Notes: generated from the letters alone by a model not told the origin. Positions 7,676 to 17,315 are shown, numbered from the stretch's first letter. The stretch is DNA of 64,000 bases from Bog-950 sp046329535 (GCA_046329535.1 JAXLUN010000001.1:620001-684000); one strand, 5' to 3'. Numbers and translations are program-made.

Positions 7676-9406
7676 ATGGAAACCCTGAACTTGGCATCTG
7701 ACCTTATCAAGCGAGCCTCTTCTATGGCAGGGACCAATGCAGTTGAATCGGAAGATATGGCTTTGCGGGCTCTGGTAATAGCAGCTGATTCGAAGGATAC
7801 TTTATGGCAGACGGAGGCTTTGGAACTATTGGGAAAGCTGGCCTATTACAAAGGTGCACTTTCCGATGCTATAGATTATTTTGAACGAGCACTGCTTTTA
7901 CGAAAGGAAATCGGAGACCTCTCTAAAGTTTCGGGCACTATAAACAACATAGGAGCTGTGTTTTTTGGCAATGGAAATTACACACAGGCGCTTCAATATT
8001 ATTTTCAGGCATTGAAGATTAAAGAAGATTTGAGCGATGAAAGGGCGGTGGTTTCCACGCTCAGTAATATAGGCAGTGTTTATCAAATACTGGGAAAGCA
8101 TGAAGAAGCACTTTCCATGTACGAAAAAGCGCAAACTGTAAGCACTCATTTGCAGGATAAAAACCTGATCGCTTTCAGTAATCTGAATATAGGCCTGGTA
8201 AAGGCTAAGAGAAAGGATTTTGAAGATGCTTTGATTCATTACCAACTGGCTTTGGAGTTGTTTCAAAAGCAAAATGATAAGCATCAGCAGATAAAAGTGC
8301 TCAACAATATTGGTGTGGTTTTTTCCGATCAGGGAAAATATGGCGAAGCCATTTCCTGTTTTGAACGATGCTATGGAATGAGTAACGAAATTGCATACGC
8401 CAGCGGAAAAATAATGTCACTCGTCAATTTGGGGGAAACAGAGATGCGGAGCAAAGCTTACGGGGCTGCAGAGAAATATCTGAATCAGGCAGCCTCGCTG
8501 GCTTCTGAAAATAAAGACAAGGAATCTTTAAAAGATGCCTATTTATATCTCACTGAACTATACGAGCATACAGGTAAGTTTGAACAGTCACTGAATACCT
8601 ATAAACAACATATCCGGGTCAAGGAGGAGTTGCTGAATCTTGAGAACCTGAAACAACTTGGGGAGATGCAGTTGCAATATGATTTGGATAAAAAGGACAG
8701 GGAAACTGAAATCCATCGTTTGAAGAATGTGGAATTGAAAGATGCCTTAGATAAACTGCAAACAGAGAAAAACCGTTCTGAAAAATTACTGCTGAATATT
8801 TTGCCTGAAGAGATTGCTGAAGAATTGAAACTAACCGGAAAGTCGAAAGCCCGCTTTTATGAAATGGCAACGGTTATGTTTATTGATATTCGGAATTTTA
8901 CCGTACACAGTGAACACCTTACACCTGAAGAGTTAGTAGATGAGATAGATTTTATCTTCAAGAAGTTTGATGCAATTTCAGATGTACATGGGCTGGAGAA
9001 GATAAAAACAATTGGTGATGCGTATATGTGTGCCGCAGGGCTGCCTGTGCCCGATGATACTAATCCGGTTCGGGTTGCAAAAGCTGCAATTGATATTTGC
9101 CGTTTTATGAAAGAGTTGCAAACAGAACGACAAAAGGAAAACAAAAACTACTTTGAAATTCGAACAGGTATACACACAGGTTCAGTAGTTGCTGGTATCG
9201 TGGGGTCCAGGAAATTTCAATATGATATTTGGGGAGATACCGTGAATGTTGCCGCTCGTATGGAGCAGGCTGGAGTGGCCGGAAAAATTAATGTGAGCGG
9301 AGAAACCTACAGGCATCTGCAACACGAATTCAAATTTACTTATCGCGGAAAGGTTGAGGCTAAAAACAAAGGTGCAATTGATATGTATTTTCTGGAAACA
9401 GAATAG
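7676..9406 (+). CDS. TPR-adenylate cyclase (class III), soluble
   Basis: The 576-residue protein has about six to seven TPR repeats (residues 40-320; repeated NIGxVFxxxGxYxxAL patterns), then a coiled coil (about 335-372) and a class III nucleotide cyclase domain. The two metal-binding residues are Asp404 (MFIDIRNFT) and Asp448 (KTIGDAYM). Lys444 and Asp517 (QYDIWGDTVN) are the adenine-selecting pair, and Asn524 and Arg528 stabilise the transition state. All are present, so it should be an active adenylate cyclase (ATP to cAMP), not a guanylate cyclase. There is no signal peptide or membrane segment, so the TPR array probably senses a protein partner. It converges on the Mpo1-like gene with no gap between stop codons. 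Confidence 0.9.
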   Translation: METLNLASDLIKRASSMAGTNAVESEDMALRALVIAADSKDTLWQTEALELLGKLAYYKGALSDAIDYFERALLLRKEIGDLSKVSGTINNIGAVFFGNGNYTQALQYYFQALKIKEDLSDERAVVSTLSNIGSVYQILGKHEEALSMYEKAQTVSTHLQDKNLIAFSNLNIGLVKAKRKDFEDALIHYQLALELFQKQNDKHQQIKVLNNIGVVFSDQGKYGEAISCFERCYGMSNEIAYASGKIMSLVNLGETEMRSKAYGAAEKYLNQAASLASENKDKESLKDAYLYLTELYEHTGKFEQSLNTYKQHIRVKEELLNLENLKQLGEMQLQYDLDKKDRETEIHRLKNVELKDALDKLQTEKNRSEKLLLNILPEEIAEELKLTGKSKARFYEMATVMFIDIRNFTVHSEHLTPEELVDEIDFIFKKFDAISDVHGLEKIKTIGDAYMCAAGLPVPDDTNPVRVAKAAIDICRFMKELQTERQKENKNYFEIRTGIHTGSVVAGIVGSRKFQYDIWGDTVNVAARMEQAGVAGKINVSGETYRHLQHEFKFTYRGKVEAKNKGAIDMYFLETE

Positions 9407-9766
9407 TTATTTCCAGTTGTTTTTTACCCCTATGGTTACGTGGGCTTCGTCTACCTTTTTACTAATCTGTCCGGTTAGGATATGAAAAAACATAACAAAG
9501 TCTGAACCGAGGCTGTAGAAAGGATATTTAAAAGTGGCTGGTCTGTTTTTCTCCAGAATAAAATGCCCGAACCACGCAAATCCATATCCGCAAAAAGGCA
9601 TAGCCACCAGGTAGATAAACTTGCTGGTTACCAAAGCATAGATCAAGCAGGCAATTACCAGCGAAGTGCCAATAAAATGCATAGCGCGGTTAATGGGGCG
9701 GGCATGTTCTGTCAGATAGTAGGGATAGAAGTCCCAAAAGGTAGTGTAAACTTTTTCGGTGCTCAT
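9407..9766 (-). CDS. DUF962/Mpo1-like membrane protein
   Basis: The 119-residue protein shows the family pattern FYPYYLTEHARPINRAMHFIGT near the N terminus, two hydrophobic segments (about 33-55 and 56-68), and GHFILEKNRPATFKYPFYSLGSD. This is the Mpo1/YGL010w family, whose yeast member is an iron-dependent dioxygenase in 2-hydroxy fatty acid alpha-oxidation; bacterial members are mostly uncharacterised. Conserved His residues of the family are present (TEH, AMHF, GHF). It ends exactly where the convergent cyclase gene ends. The enzymatic role is an inference from the family. Confidence 0.8.
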   Translation of the reverse strand: MSTEKVYTTFWDFYPYYLTEHARPINRAMHFIGTSLVIACLIYALVTSKFIYLVAMPFCGYGFAWFGHFILEKNRPATFKYPFYSLGSDFVMFFHILTGQISKKVDEAHVTIGVKNNWK

Positions 9767-9817
9767 AGATGCTGATTTACTGTGAATATAAAACGGATAA
9801 TGATATAACGAAGAAGG

Positions 9818-11017
9818 TTATCTAGTCATGGATTTCTTAACCGCTTCTTTTAATGCATTGGCCGAGGAAGGAGAAACTCCTTCTTCATTCGCACGGATAA
9901 TCGCATAATCACAGGCTCGCTCGGCTTCTTTATAGATATTTTGTTTATAAAGCAGATACGCGTAAGTCAGATTATAGGTGTATTTATTATCTGTATTTAA
10001 AGCAGTAAATGCCCATTTGGTTGCCTTTTGAAGTTGGTCAGGTGCATTGATATTTAAAAAATAAGTCCAGGCTACATCATTCAGCTCAGCAGGATTTTTA
10101 GCTGCATACTTCTTAATATACTGCGAAGCATTTTTATCATAATTTACCCAATCATTCATACGCGCATAGTAGTCCATCGAAAGTTTCAGCGTTTTCTGAA
10201 TATGATCAGCGGCTTTGTTGGTTTTAATCAAATCCAAAGCCCCCTCAAACAGAGCCACATCGTTCGCTCTTGGTGCCTCACTCACAGCCTTCGTGGCAAT
10301 CTGGTTAATCTTTTTGTCAAATGGTTCAGCACCCACCTGATTCACATAATATTCTTTGTTCTTCATCAGATAGCTTAAGCCTGGCGATTTCAAATCGTTG
10401 GTTAGCTTAAAAATTGTCTGTGCATGTTTTTTGTCGCCAAAGTCTTTATCGGTCAGTTTATTCAGATACTCTTTAAATACCTCTTCATACTTTTCATCCG
10501 ATGTAGCCAGAGTATTCACATAGTCATTCAGAAAGTTTACATCCCGGTCTCCGTCAGCATATCTTTTTTTCATGCCTGTTAAAATACCCGGAGTTGGGTC
10601 TATCGCTTTTTTCCCGTTTTGAAGAAGACCATTAACATCCAGTCCTCCAACAATTTTATGTTTCACATTCCCATCGCCATCCAGCCAAAGTAATGTTGGG
10701 TAGGCGCGGATAGCAAAACGGCCGGCAAGTTCTACTCCTTCTCCTTTCTCCATATCAAACTTGGTATTGATAAAGTTGGCATTGTAGTAAACACCCACCG
10801 AACTATCGGGAAACACCTGCGAAGACAATCGTTTACACGGGCCACACCAGGAAGTAAAGCAATCCATAAAAACCAGTTTATTCTCCTTTTTAGCCATTTC
10901 CAGAATTTCTTTAAAAGGCTTATCGTGAATAAATTCTATTCCCTGAGCTGATAAAGATTGAACAATGGTTAAGGAAAAAAAAGTTCCAAGTATGATCAGA
11001 TAAAATCGCTTTGTCAT
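9818..11017 (-). CDS. Exported thioredoxin-fold protein with helical C-terminal region
   Basis: A TTG further upstream (11041) is possible, but the ATG at 11017 gives a clean signal peptide (MTKRFYLIILGTFF... ending LSAQ) and is chosen, for 399 residues. The thioredoxin domain spans about residues 27-140 with the redox motif WCGPC at 57-61. The remaining 250 residues are alpha-helical with short repeat-like segments (WAFTALNTDNKYTYNLTYAYLLYKQ). This layout fits periplasmic thioredoxin-family proteins with a helical extension in Bacteroidota. It probably reduces or isomerises disulfides in the envelope. It lies 58 bases downstream of murI on the same strand and may be the last gene of that operon. 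Confidence 0.82.
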   Translation of the reverse strand: MTKRFYLIILGTFFSLTIVQSLSAQGIEFIHDKPFKEILEMAKKENKLVFMDCFTSWCGPCKRLSSQVFPDSSVGVYYNANFINTKFDMEKGEGVELAGRFAIRAYPTLLWLDGDGNVKHKIVGGLDVNGLLQNGKKAIDPTPGILTGMKKRYADGDRDVNFLNDYVNTLATSDEKYEEVFKEYLNKLTDKDFGDKKHAQTIFKLTNDLKSPGLSYLMKNKEYYVNQVGAEPFDKKINQIATKAVSEAPRANDVALFEGALDLIKTNKAADHIQKTLKLSMDYYARMNDWVNYDKNASQYIKKYAAKNPAELNDVAWTYFLNINAPDQLQKATKWAFTALNTDNKYTYNLTYAYLLYKQNIYKEAERACDYAIIRANEEGVSPSSANALKEAVKKSMTR

Positions 11018-11074
11018 ATCGTTAACGTTTATGAAGTTCAAATGTAAGGAGATAAAATTATGCCAATTGCCGGA

Positions 11075-11893
11075 TTAACTACCCGGGAAATTAATCCGTT
11101 CCAGATGAATTTTCTGTCCCCAGAAAATGCGGGTTGTTCTTTCAAATGATTCGGTATAATCAGAAACATAGAAAACATCGTGGTTTGATTTCCGGTTACT
11201 TGCCAGAGATTCCTTTTTCAATACCCAATCCAGTTTGGCAGCTACTACTTCAGCCGAATCAAAAATTCTGACTTGACCTCGGTAATAAGCATCAATCTCT
11301 TTTTTAATAAGCGGGTAATGAGTGCAGGCCAAAACCAATCCGTCAATGTTATTCAAAGCTTCATTCGAAAGATATTCTTCCAGAATAGCATGACTGATAC
11401 TGTTATTATAGAAGCCTTCTTCAATCATAGAAGCCAATAGCGGAGTTGCGAGCTCGGAGTAATTAAGACTAGGCTTACGCCTTGAAAATTTTTCAGGATA
11501 TACTCCGGATGCAATAGTGGTTTTAGTAGCTATCACTCCCACCGTCCTAACGGTTTCATCGGCTATTACCGCTTCCACCATGGGGTCAATCACATTAATC
11601 ACCGGCACTACGCCTTTATATTTATCTCTTAGTACCTCATAGGCGGCTGCGGAGGCGGTGTTGCAGGCAATAACTACTGCTTTGCAGTTTTTTTCGTTTA
11701 GTAAAAAATCAGTGATAGCGATGGCGTATGAGCGTATCAGCTCTTTTGATTTATCGCCATAAGGCAGATGGGCGGTGTCTCCAAAATAAATGAGTTGTTC
11801 ATTCGGCAACAGCTTAGAAACAGCATTGGCGACCGTTAAGCCGCCAATGCCTGAATCAAATATTCCAATCGGTTGCTGATTACCGAAACTCAT
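11075..11893 (-). CDS. murI: Glutamate racemase
   Basis: The 272-residue protein carries all MurI signatures: GIFDSGIGGLTVA with Asp13, ACNTASA with catalytic Cys77, and LACTHYPL with catalytic Cys190. It converts L-glutamate to D-glutamate for peptidoglycan stem peptides in the cytoplasm. Its start lies 3 bases downstream of the stop of the Skp-like gene, so it is co-transcribed with the skp/bamA/uppS row. That order is common in Bacteroidota and ties cell-wall precursor supply to outer-membrane assembly. Confidence 0.95.
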   Translation of the reverse strand: MSFGNQQPIGIFDSGIGGLTVANAVSKLLPNEQLIYFGDTAHLPYGDKSKELIRSYAIAITDFLLNEKNCKAVVIACNTASAAAYEVLRDKYKGVVPVINVIDPMVEAVIADETVRTVGVIATKTTIASGVYPEKFSRRKPSLNYSELATPLLASMIEEGFYNNSISHAILEEYLSNEALNNIDGLVLACTHYPLIKKEIDAYYRGQVRIFDSAEVVAAKLDWVLKKESLASNRKSNHDVFYVSDYTESFERTTRIFWGQKIHLERINFPGS

Positions 11894-11896
11894 TTT

Positions 11897-12454
11897 TTAT
11901 TTACCCTTAGGGGCTGTTGTATTAGCCGGAGCCGGTGCTGCTGTAATACCCAGTTTTTTCATCACCAGGTCTGTTACATCATTGGCTTCTTCGGGATAGT
12001 AAGCTACCGCTCCTGAAACAATATCAATTACATAAGAGTAGCCATTAGCAACGGCAACCTCTTTCACTGCTTTCAGGTATTTGTCGTTGATTGGTTTCAG
12101 TTTATCCTGTTGTAATTTCTGGAGCTCATCGTTCACTTTGTTTTCAAAGTCACCGATACGCTGTTGAGTTTGCTGTAAGTCCTGAATTAATGTTTCAAGG
12201 ATAGCATCCGGAGTGGTTTTGTCCTGAGACTTTGCCTGTACTTCCTTTTGTTTCTTTTCATAATCGGCATACATAGCTTCTAACGCTTTGGTATAGGCAT
12301 CTTTCTGCTTTTGCAGGTCGGCCTGCATGGTGGCAAATTCCGGCATGGCCTGTAATACCGATACGGAGTTAATGTGTCCGATTTTCTGTTGTGCGTTCAC
12401 TGATTCCGCAAAGGCCAAAAGAGCCACTACAACTGCTAATACTGTTTTCTTCAT
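11897..12454 (-). CDS. OmpH/Skp-family periplasmic chaperone, copy 1
   Basis: The 185-residue protein has a signal peptide (cut after NAQ), then QKIGHINSVSVLQAMPEF, which starts the Skp core. A long Lys/Gln/Glu-rich helical hairpin (about 45-130) forms the tentacles. A C-terminal VIDIVSGAVAYYPEEANDVTDLVMKKLGI core strand is followed by a short Ala/Pro/Thr tail. Skp trimers carry unfolded barrels across the periplasm. It is the third of three tandem paralogues, 27 bases after copy 2. It is closest to copy 2, which shares the SGxVxYxPE...DVTDLVxKKxGI end. Confidence 0.9.
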   Translation of the reverse strand: MKKTVLAVVVALLAFAESVNAQQKIGHINSVSVLQAMPEFATMQADLQKQKDAYTKALEAMYADYEKKQKEVQAKSQDKTTPDAILETLIQDLQQTQQRIGDFENKVNDELQKLQQDKLKPINDKYLKAVKEVAVANGYSYVIDIVSGAVAYYPEEANDVTDLVMKKLGITAAPAPANTTAPKGK

Positions 12455-12480
12455 TTTTATTGTTGTTTTTATTCTGTTGA

Positions 12481-12999
12481 CTAATTAATTCCCATTTTCT
12501 TTTTGACCAAATCAGTTACATCGCCACTGTTTTCCGGGTGATAAACTACTGAACCCGAAGCTAAGTCGAATATGTAGGTGTAACTGTTTTCTTTAGCAAC
12601 CGCCTGAACAATTTTCAGATACTTATCGTTCAATGGCTGCATCAGTTTAACCTGTAACTTATCGATGTCGCCATTGGCTGTTTCCTGAAAAGTAGCAATT
12701 CGTTGCTGCAGGCTTTCAATTTCTTTCAGCCTTTCTTCTCTAACGGCATCCATCATAGCTGCTCCGTACTTATTCACCTCTTCCGACTTTTGCTGATAAT
12801 CGGCATACATTTTCTGCAGCTGTGCGGCATATTGATTCTTTTTTGATTCAAGTGTTGCGTTCAACTGTTTATATTCAGGCATAGCTTCCAGAATATCGTT
12901 CGAATTAATATGACCGTATTTCTGCTGGGAAAAAGCACCGGAAACAAAAACAAAGAACGATAGAAGGAATAAACTGATTTCTTTTTTCACGAGGCGCAA
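12481..12999 (-). CDS. OmpH/Skp-family periplasmic chaperone, copy 2
   Basis: The 172-residue protein has a signal peptide ending AFSQ, then QKYGHINSNDILEAMPEYKQL. A coiled-coil hairpin follows, then IFDLASGSVVYHPENSGDVTDLVKKKMGIN. It is clearly a paralogue of copy 1 (same start and end blocks) and more distant from copy 3. It lies 42 bases after copy 3. Probable role: holding outer-membrane barrel clients for the BamA encoded in the same row. Confidence 0.9.
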   Translation of the reverse strand: MRLVKKEISLFLLSFFVFVSGAFSQQKYGHINSNDILEAMPEYKQLNATLESKKNQYAAQLQKMYADYQQKSEEVNKYGAAMMDAVREERLKEIESLQQRIATFQETANGDIDKLQVKLMQPLNDKYLKIVQAVAKENSYTYIFDLASGSVVYHPENSGDVTDLVKKKMGIN

Positions 13000-13040
13000 A
13001 TATAGTTTTTGGTTGTTAATAGTGAATTCACCATTAACGC

Positions 13041-13571
13041 TTAGTTGCCTCCCGGCTTGATGGTGATGCCAAGTGCCGAAAGGATATCATCACTCTTGTT
13101 ATAGCGATCTCCGGCATAAAGCATGGTAGGCCCGCTGGAGCGGTCGAAAATAAAGTCGTAGCCCTTGGCAATTGCATACTTTGAAATCTCATCATATATC
13201 TTGTCTTGAATAGGCTTTACCAGTTCCTGACGTTTTTTGAACAAGTCTCCGCTGGGACCAAACTTGGCTTTTTGAAACTCCTTCACCTCTTTCTCTTTGG
13301 CTTCAATCTCTTTTATCTTCTGTTGTTTCATGGGTTCGGTCATCAACACCTGTTCGGCCTGAAACTGCTTGTACATTTCATCTACATTTTTCATTTTGCC
13401 TTCTACCTCTTTCTGCCAGCCTTCAGCTACCTTATCCAGTTGTTTTTGTGCATCGCTGTATGAAGGCATTTTGCCGAGGATATAATCCATATCTACAAAA
13501 GCAAATTTTTGAGCGTAAGTGGTTGCAGACAGTAATAACATGGCTGCAAGGGCGGTAAGAATCTTCTTCAT
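13041..13571 (-). CDS. OmpH/Skp-family periplasmic chaperone, copy 3 (nearest bamA)
   Basis: The 176-residue protein has a signal peptide ending TYAQ, then KFAFVDMDYILGKMPSYSDAQKQLD. A very Lys/Glu-rich helical hairpin (about 45-110) follows, then AKGYDFIFDRSSGPTMLYAGDRYNKSDDILSALGI. This is the standard Bacteroidota OmpH/Skp directly after bamA. It differs from copies 1 and 2 in the C-terminal block. The 118-base gap to bamA leaves room for a separate promoter, but none stands out. Confidence 0.9.
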   Translation of the reverse strand: MKKILTALAAMLLLSATTYAQKFAFVDMDYILGKMPSYSDAQKQLDKVAEGWQKEVEGKMKNVDEMYKQFQAEQVLMTEPMKQQKIKEIEAKEKEVKEFQKAKFGPSGDLFKKRQELVKPIQDKIYDEISKYAIAKGYDFIFDRSSGPTMLYAGDRYNKSDDILSALGITIKPGGN

Positions 13572-13689
13572 GGTTTTATAATTTTTAGTGGTAAGACCAA
13601 TTATGTTGCCAAAGCAAAATTATACTTTCAAATTTTCACAAATGCTAACGTTTCGTTTGTTGAAGCAACAGCTTCAAACATTCGTTCCA

Positions 13690-16371
13690 TTAATCCGGTT
13701 CACGCCCCAATATAATACGGAAGCTGCCGTATTTAGCAAAAATGTTTTTGCCGGTTGAGCCCAATCCGAATTTGTCTCTGTCGAATCCGAGGCCGTAATC
13801 AAACCCTAACAAACCAAACATTGGCAGGAACACCCGAACACCTACCCCGGCCGATTTAGCCAGGTCATACGGGCGATAAGACTTGATGTTGGTCCAGTAA
13901 TTTCCCGCATCGGCAAATACCAGGGCATAAATAGTAGCCGACTGATTCAGTGAGATAGGATAACGCAACTCCATCGAGAACTTGTTCATGATAGGAGCTC
14001 CCCCCTGCGGAGTAACCACCTCTTTATAACCACGGAAAGAAACGATGTCGCGACCTAACTGCGAACCTTGATTCAGGTTGCTTAATCCATCACCACCAAA
14101 CTCAACCCGCTCAAATGGGGAGTAGCCCACGCGCTTATTATACAAGCCCAGATAAGCCAGGTTTGCTGATGCTTTAAACACCAGGTTTTTCCATACCGGA
14201 GTATACCATTCAAACATGATTTTCCATTTGTGAAACTCCACAAACTTATACCGGTCAGCCTGTGGCAGGGCCGGGTCTTCGTAGTTCAGATTCTTACGCC
14301 CGGTGAACAGCAGGGAGTATGGTAGGGTAAACTTACCCTGCACCATAAAGTAAATACCACGGTTGTAGAACGTAGGCGCCAGCAGCTCGCGCGAATCGCG
14401 GGAGAGGGTTAGCTGCAAGTTCAGGTTATTAGCCTTGCCTTCGCTGAAAATAAAAGTGGATGGATAGTTGTTCAGAATATACTGCTGATATTCTAAACCG
14501 GCTTCGGCTGTAAAGAAATCATCCGGCCATTTCAAACGGGTGCCTATACCTAGGTAGACACTGGTAGAAAAATACTTACCGGTAATTTTACTTACGTCTG
14601 TTAAGTCGTTGAAAGAGTTGGCTCGTAAGCGGTTAAAGGCAAAGTTTAAAGAGGTTGGTTTTTTACCTCCCAGCCAGGGCTCGGTAAACGAAACACTATA
14701 CGACTGGAATGAGCGCCCGTTAGAGTTAACCCGGATGCCCAGACGTTGACCATCGCCAGAAGGCAGAGGAGTCCAGGCCTTTTTATCAATAATGTTTTTG
14801 ATAGAGAAGTTGGTGAAATTGACACCCAGAGTTCCGAACAATCCGCCAGAGCTGCCCGATGAGGCTCGGCCTCCCCAACCGGCAGAAAGTTCTAGCTGGT
14901 CAGATGGTTTTTCTACAACGCGATATTCAATATCTACTGTTCCCTTTTCCGGATTAGGAATAGGCACCACATCCAGTTGGGCCGGGTCGAAATAACCGAG
15001 GTTCACAATTTCGCGCTGTGAACGAATCAAATCGGTACGGCTGAATTTGTTGCCGGGCAGGGTTCTCAACTCTCTGCGAATCACCTTCTCGTTGGTTTTG
15101 GTGTTACCCAAAATGCGTACTTCATTAATAGTAGCCTGTGCGCCTTCGTTAATACGCAATTCCAAATCAATGGAATCACCATCTATTTTTACTTCCATAG
15201 GTGTTACGCTGAAAAACAGGTAACCATCATCCATATATAGCGAACTGAGGTCTCCTCCGTTCGGGTTCATGAAAATTCTTTCGTCAATCAACTTCTGGTT
15301 GTATACTTCACCACGCTTGATGTTGATGATTTTGGTGAGCAGCGAATCAGGGTATTTGGTGTTACCGTTAAAGTAGATGTTGCGGAAATAATACTTTCTG
15401 CCTTCATTCACATAAATATCAATATTCATGTTCTTGGCATCGTCATAATAAATGGTGTCTGAAACAATGCTGGCATCGCGGAACCCTTTGGCATTGTAAA
15501 AATCTATCAGCTTTTGTTTATCGCTTTCGTAATCATCGCGCTTAAACTTAGACGCTTTGAATACGTTGAGGTTGATGTGGCGCGAAGCGTAATCCATGGC
15601 GCGCATCACCGAGAGGTTGCCGGGTATCTGATACCACTTCACCTTGATAGAGTCGCGGGCGAAGTTTTTGCGAAACTGAAACAGGCCGTCTAAGTCAAAC
15701 TTCACCTTTTCGCGGGTTTCTTTCAGCTGGCGTTTCAGCTTGGCTTCGGGCACTTCGCTGTTGCCGTAAATGTTTATCTGATTGATTTTTACCTTGCTGC
15801 CTTTGTCTACACTGATACGAATAAGCACACTGTTTACCAGCAGGGTGTCTTTCTGCTCGTCTACCTTTACCTGCACATTTAAAAAGCCTTTATCAATGTA
15901 AAAGTTCTTGATGGCGTTGATAGTGAGGCTGCGCATGTTATCGGTAAAAATGCTACCGGCACGCAGGTCTATCTTCTTCTTAATTTCATCGGCATCGCTG
16001 GTTTTAATGCCTTTAAGCGAGTAGCGCGAAATACGCGGACGCTCTTCTACTTTAATAACCAGATAAATTTTTCCGTTTTCAATTTTCTCGGCATCTACCG
16101 ATATGTCGGTAAAGAGTTTTTGTTTCCAGAGGGCCTTAATGGCTTTGGGCAGCTGTTCTCCGGGTATTTTTATTTTATCGCCTTTGGTTAAGCCCGAGAG
16201 GGTTACCAGAATTCTTGAATCGAGATACTTGGCACCGGTTACCCGAATGTCGGCTATTTCATATTCGCCACCTTTGGAGTAGTCAAATACCTGCGGGGCC
16301 TCTTGAGCCGGCAACAGGATGCTAAGCAATAATGCAGAAAGAAGAAATACGGAGTGGCGGAAAATTTTCAT
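13690..16371 (-). CDS. bamA: Outer membrane protein assembly factor BamA
   Basis: The 893-residue protein has a signal peptide (ending LPAQ) and tandem POTRA domains over about residues 35-440 (EIADIRVTGAKYLD; INQINIYGNSEVPEAKL; NIYFNGNTKYPDSLL; INEVRILGNTKTNEKVIRREL). A 16-strand Omp85 barrel follows, with the conserved VSFRGY (the VRGF/Y loop-6 motif) and a C-terminal strand ending in GREPD. It folds and inserts outer-membrane barrel proteins. The stop of uppS and the start of bamA touch without a gap, so they are translationally linked. Length is typical for Bacteroidota BamA. Confidence 0.95.
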   Translation of the reverse strand: MKIFRHSVFLLSALLLSILLPAQEAPQVFDYSKGGEYEIADIRVTGAKYLDSRILVTLSGLTKGDKIKIPGEQLPKAIKALWKQKLFTDISVDAEKIENGKIYLVIKVEERPRISRYSLKGIKTSDADEIKKKIDLRAGSIFTDNMRSLTINAIKNFYIDKGFLNVQVKVDEQKDTLLVNSVLIRISVDKGSKVKINQINIYGNSEVPEAKLKRQLKETREKVKFDLDGLFQFRKNFARDSIKVKWYQIPGNLSVMRAMDYASRHINLNVFKASKFKRDDYESDKQKLIDFYNAKGFRDASIVSDTIYYDDAKNMNIDIYVNEGRKYYFRNIYFNGNTKYPDSLLTKIINIKRGEVYNQKLIDERIFMNPNGGDLSSLYMDDGYLFFSVTPMEVKIDGDSIDLELRINEGAQATINEVRILGNTKTNEKVIRRELRTLPGNKFSRTDLIRSQREIVNLGYFDPAQLDVVPIPNPEKGTVDIEYRVVEKPSDQLELSAGWGGRASSGSSGGLFGTLGVNFTNFSIKNIIDKKAWTPLPSGDGQRLGIRVNSNGRSFQSYSVSFTEPWLGGKKPTSLNFAFNRLRANSFNDLTDVSKITGKYFSTSVYLGIGTRLKWPDDFFTAEAGLEYQQYILNNYPSTFIFSEGKANNLNLQLTLSRDSRELLAPTFYNRGIYFMVQGKFTLPYSLLFTGRKNLNYEDPALPQADRYKFVEFHKWKIMFEWYTPVWKNLVFKASANLAYLGLYNKRVGYSPFERVEFGGDGLSNLNQGSQLGRDIVSFRGYKEVVTPQGGAPIMNKFSMELRYPISLNQSATIYALVFADAGNYWTNIKSYRPYDLAKSAGVGVRVFLPMFGLLGFDYGLGFDRDKFGLGSTGKNIFAKYGSFRIILGREPD

Positions 16372-17115
16372 TTAGCTTTTTATCTGTTCACTGGTTTTAC
16401 CGAATCTTCTTTCTCGACTCTGATACTCTGCAATGGCTTTATATAATTCTTCTTTGTCGAAATCGGGCCAGAAAATGTCGGTGAAGTAAAACTCTGCATA
16501 GGCTAACTGCCAAAGCAAAAAGTTACTTACTCTTTTCTCGCCACTGGTTCTAATCAGTAACTCCGGGTCGGGGCGGCCTGCGGTATACAGGTGCTTGCTC
16601 ACCGTTTGTTCGTCAATATCGTTCACCTCCAGCTTTCCGCTTTTTACCTCGGCCGCAATTTGCTGCACGGCATTCACTATTTCATTTTTGCCTCCATAAC
16701 TCAGCGCCAGTATCAGCTCCATGCGCTGGCAGTGGGCGGTTTTATCCATGGCGGTCTTCAGCTCTTTGGCCACGCTGGGCGGCAGGGCCTTCACATCGCC
16801 TATCACACCCAGGCGAATATCATTTTTCACCAGTGTTTTCAACTCTGAGTTAATGGTTTTTAACAGCAGGGTCATCAGGGCACTTACTTCCAGCTGGGGG
16901 CGGTTCCAGTTTTCGGCACTAAACGCATACATGGTCAGGTGCTTAATGCCCAGTTCGGCACAGGCTTCGGCTGTTTCACGCACGGCCTTTACCCCGTTGG
17001 TATGGCCGAATATCCGGTTCTTGCCCTGTTGCTTGGCCCATCGGCCGTTGCCGTCCATAATAACGGCAATATGCTGGGGCAAACGGTCTTTATCAATTTG
17101 TTCTTTCCGGCTCAC
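16372..17115 (-). CDS. uppS: Isoprenyl transferase (undecaprenyl diphosphate synthase)
   Basis: The 247-residue protein has the cis-prenyltransferase signatures: HIAVIMDGNGRWAK with catalytic Asp21, the GHTNGVKAVRE block, TMYAFSAENWNRP, and near the end RTSGEKRVSNFLLWQLAYAEFYF. It condenses isopentenyl diphosphate units to make the lipid carrier for peptidoglycan and O-antigen. It is the first gene of the row uppS-bamA-skp-skp-skp-murI and touches bamA directly. Confidence 0.95.
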   Translation of the reverse strand: MSRKEQIDKDRLPQHIAVIMDGNGRWAKQQGKNRIFGHTNGVKAVRETAEACAELGIKHLTMYAFSAENWNRPQLEVSALMTLLLKTINSELKTLVKNDIRLGVIGDVKALPPSVAKELKTAMDKTAHCQRMELILALSYGGKNEIVNAVQQIAAEVKSGKLEVNDIDEQTVSKHLYTAGRPDPELLIRTSGEKRVSNFLLWQLAYAEFYFTDIFWPDFDKEELYKAIAEYQSRERRFGKTSEQIKS

Positions 17116-17315
17116 ACGCGAACGATTAAACGGTGTTTTGAAATTTTATTTTTCAAAGGTGGGCAAAGATATTAAAATAGGGGAGAGATGGGCATGGTGT
17201 AAAAAGAGGTGGTAAGGGGGTGGTTTGCAGGCTCTCACATCCCTGCCGAAAGCCCGATTAAGCGGTTTTGGTTTACGTGGACTCAAAACCTGCGCTAAGC
17301 CGGGTGAAAAACGGG

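Noticed and set aside
9818..11041. TTG 11041 as start of the thioredoxin-fold protein
   Set aside because: The eight extra residues (NFINVND-like) would stand before a complete signal peptide that begins at ATG 11017.
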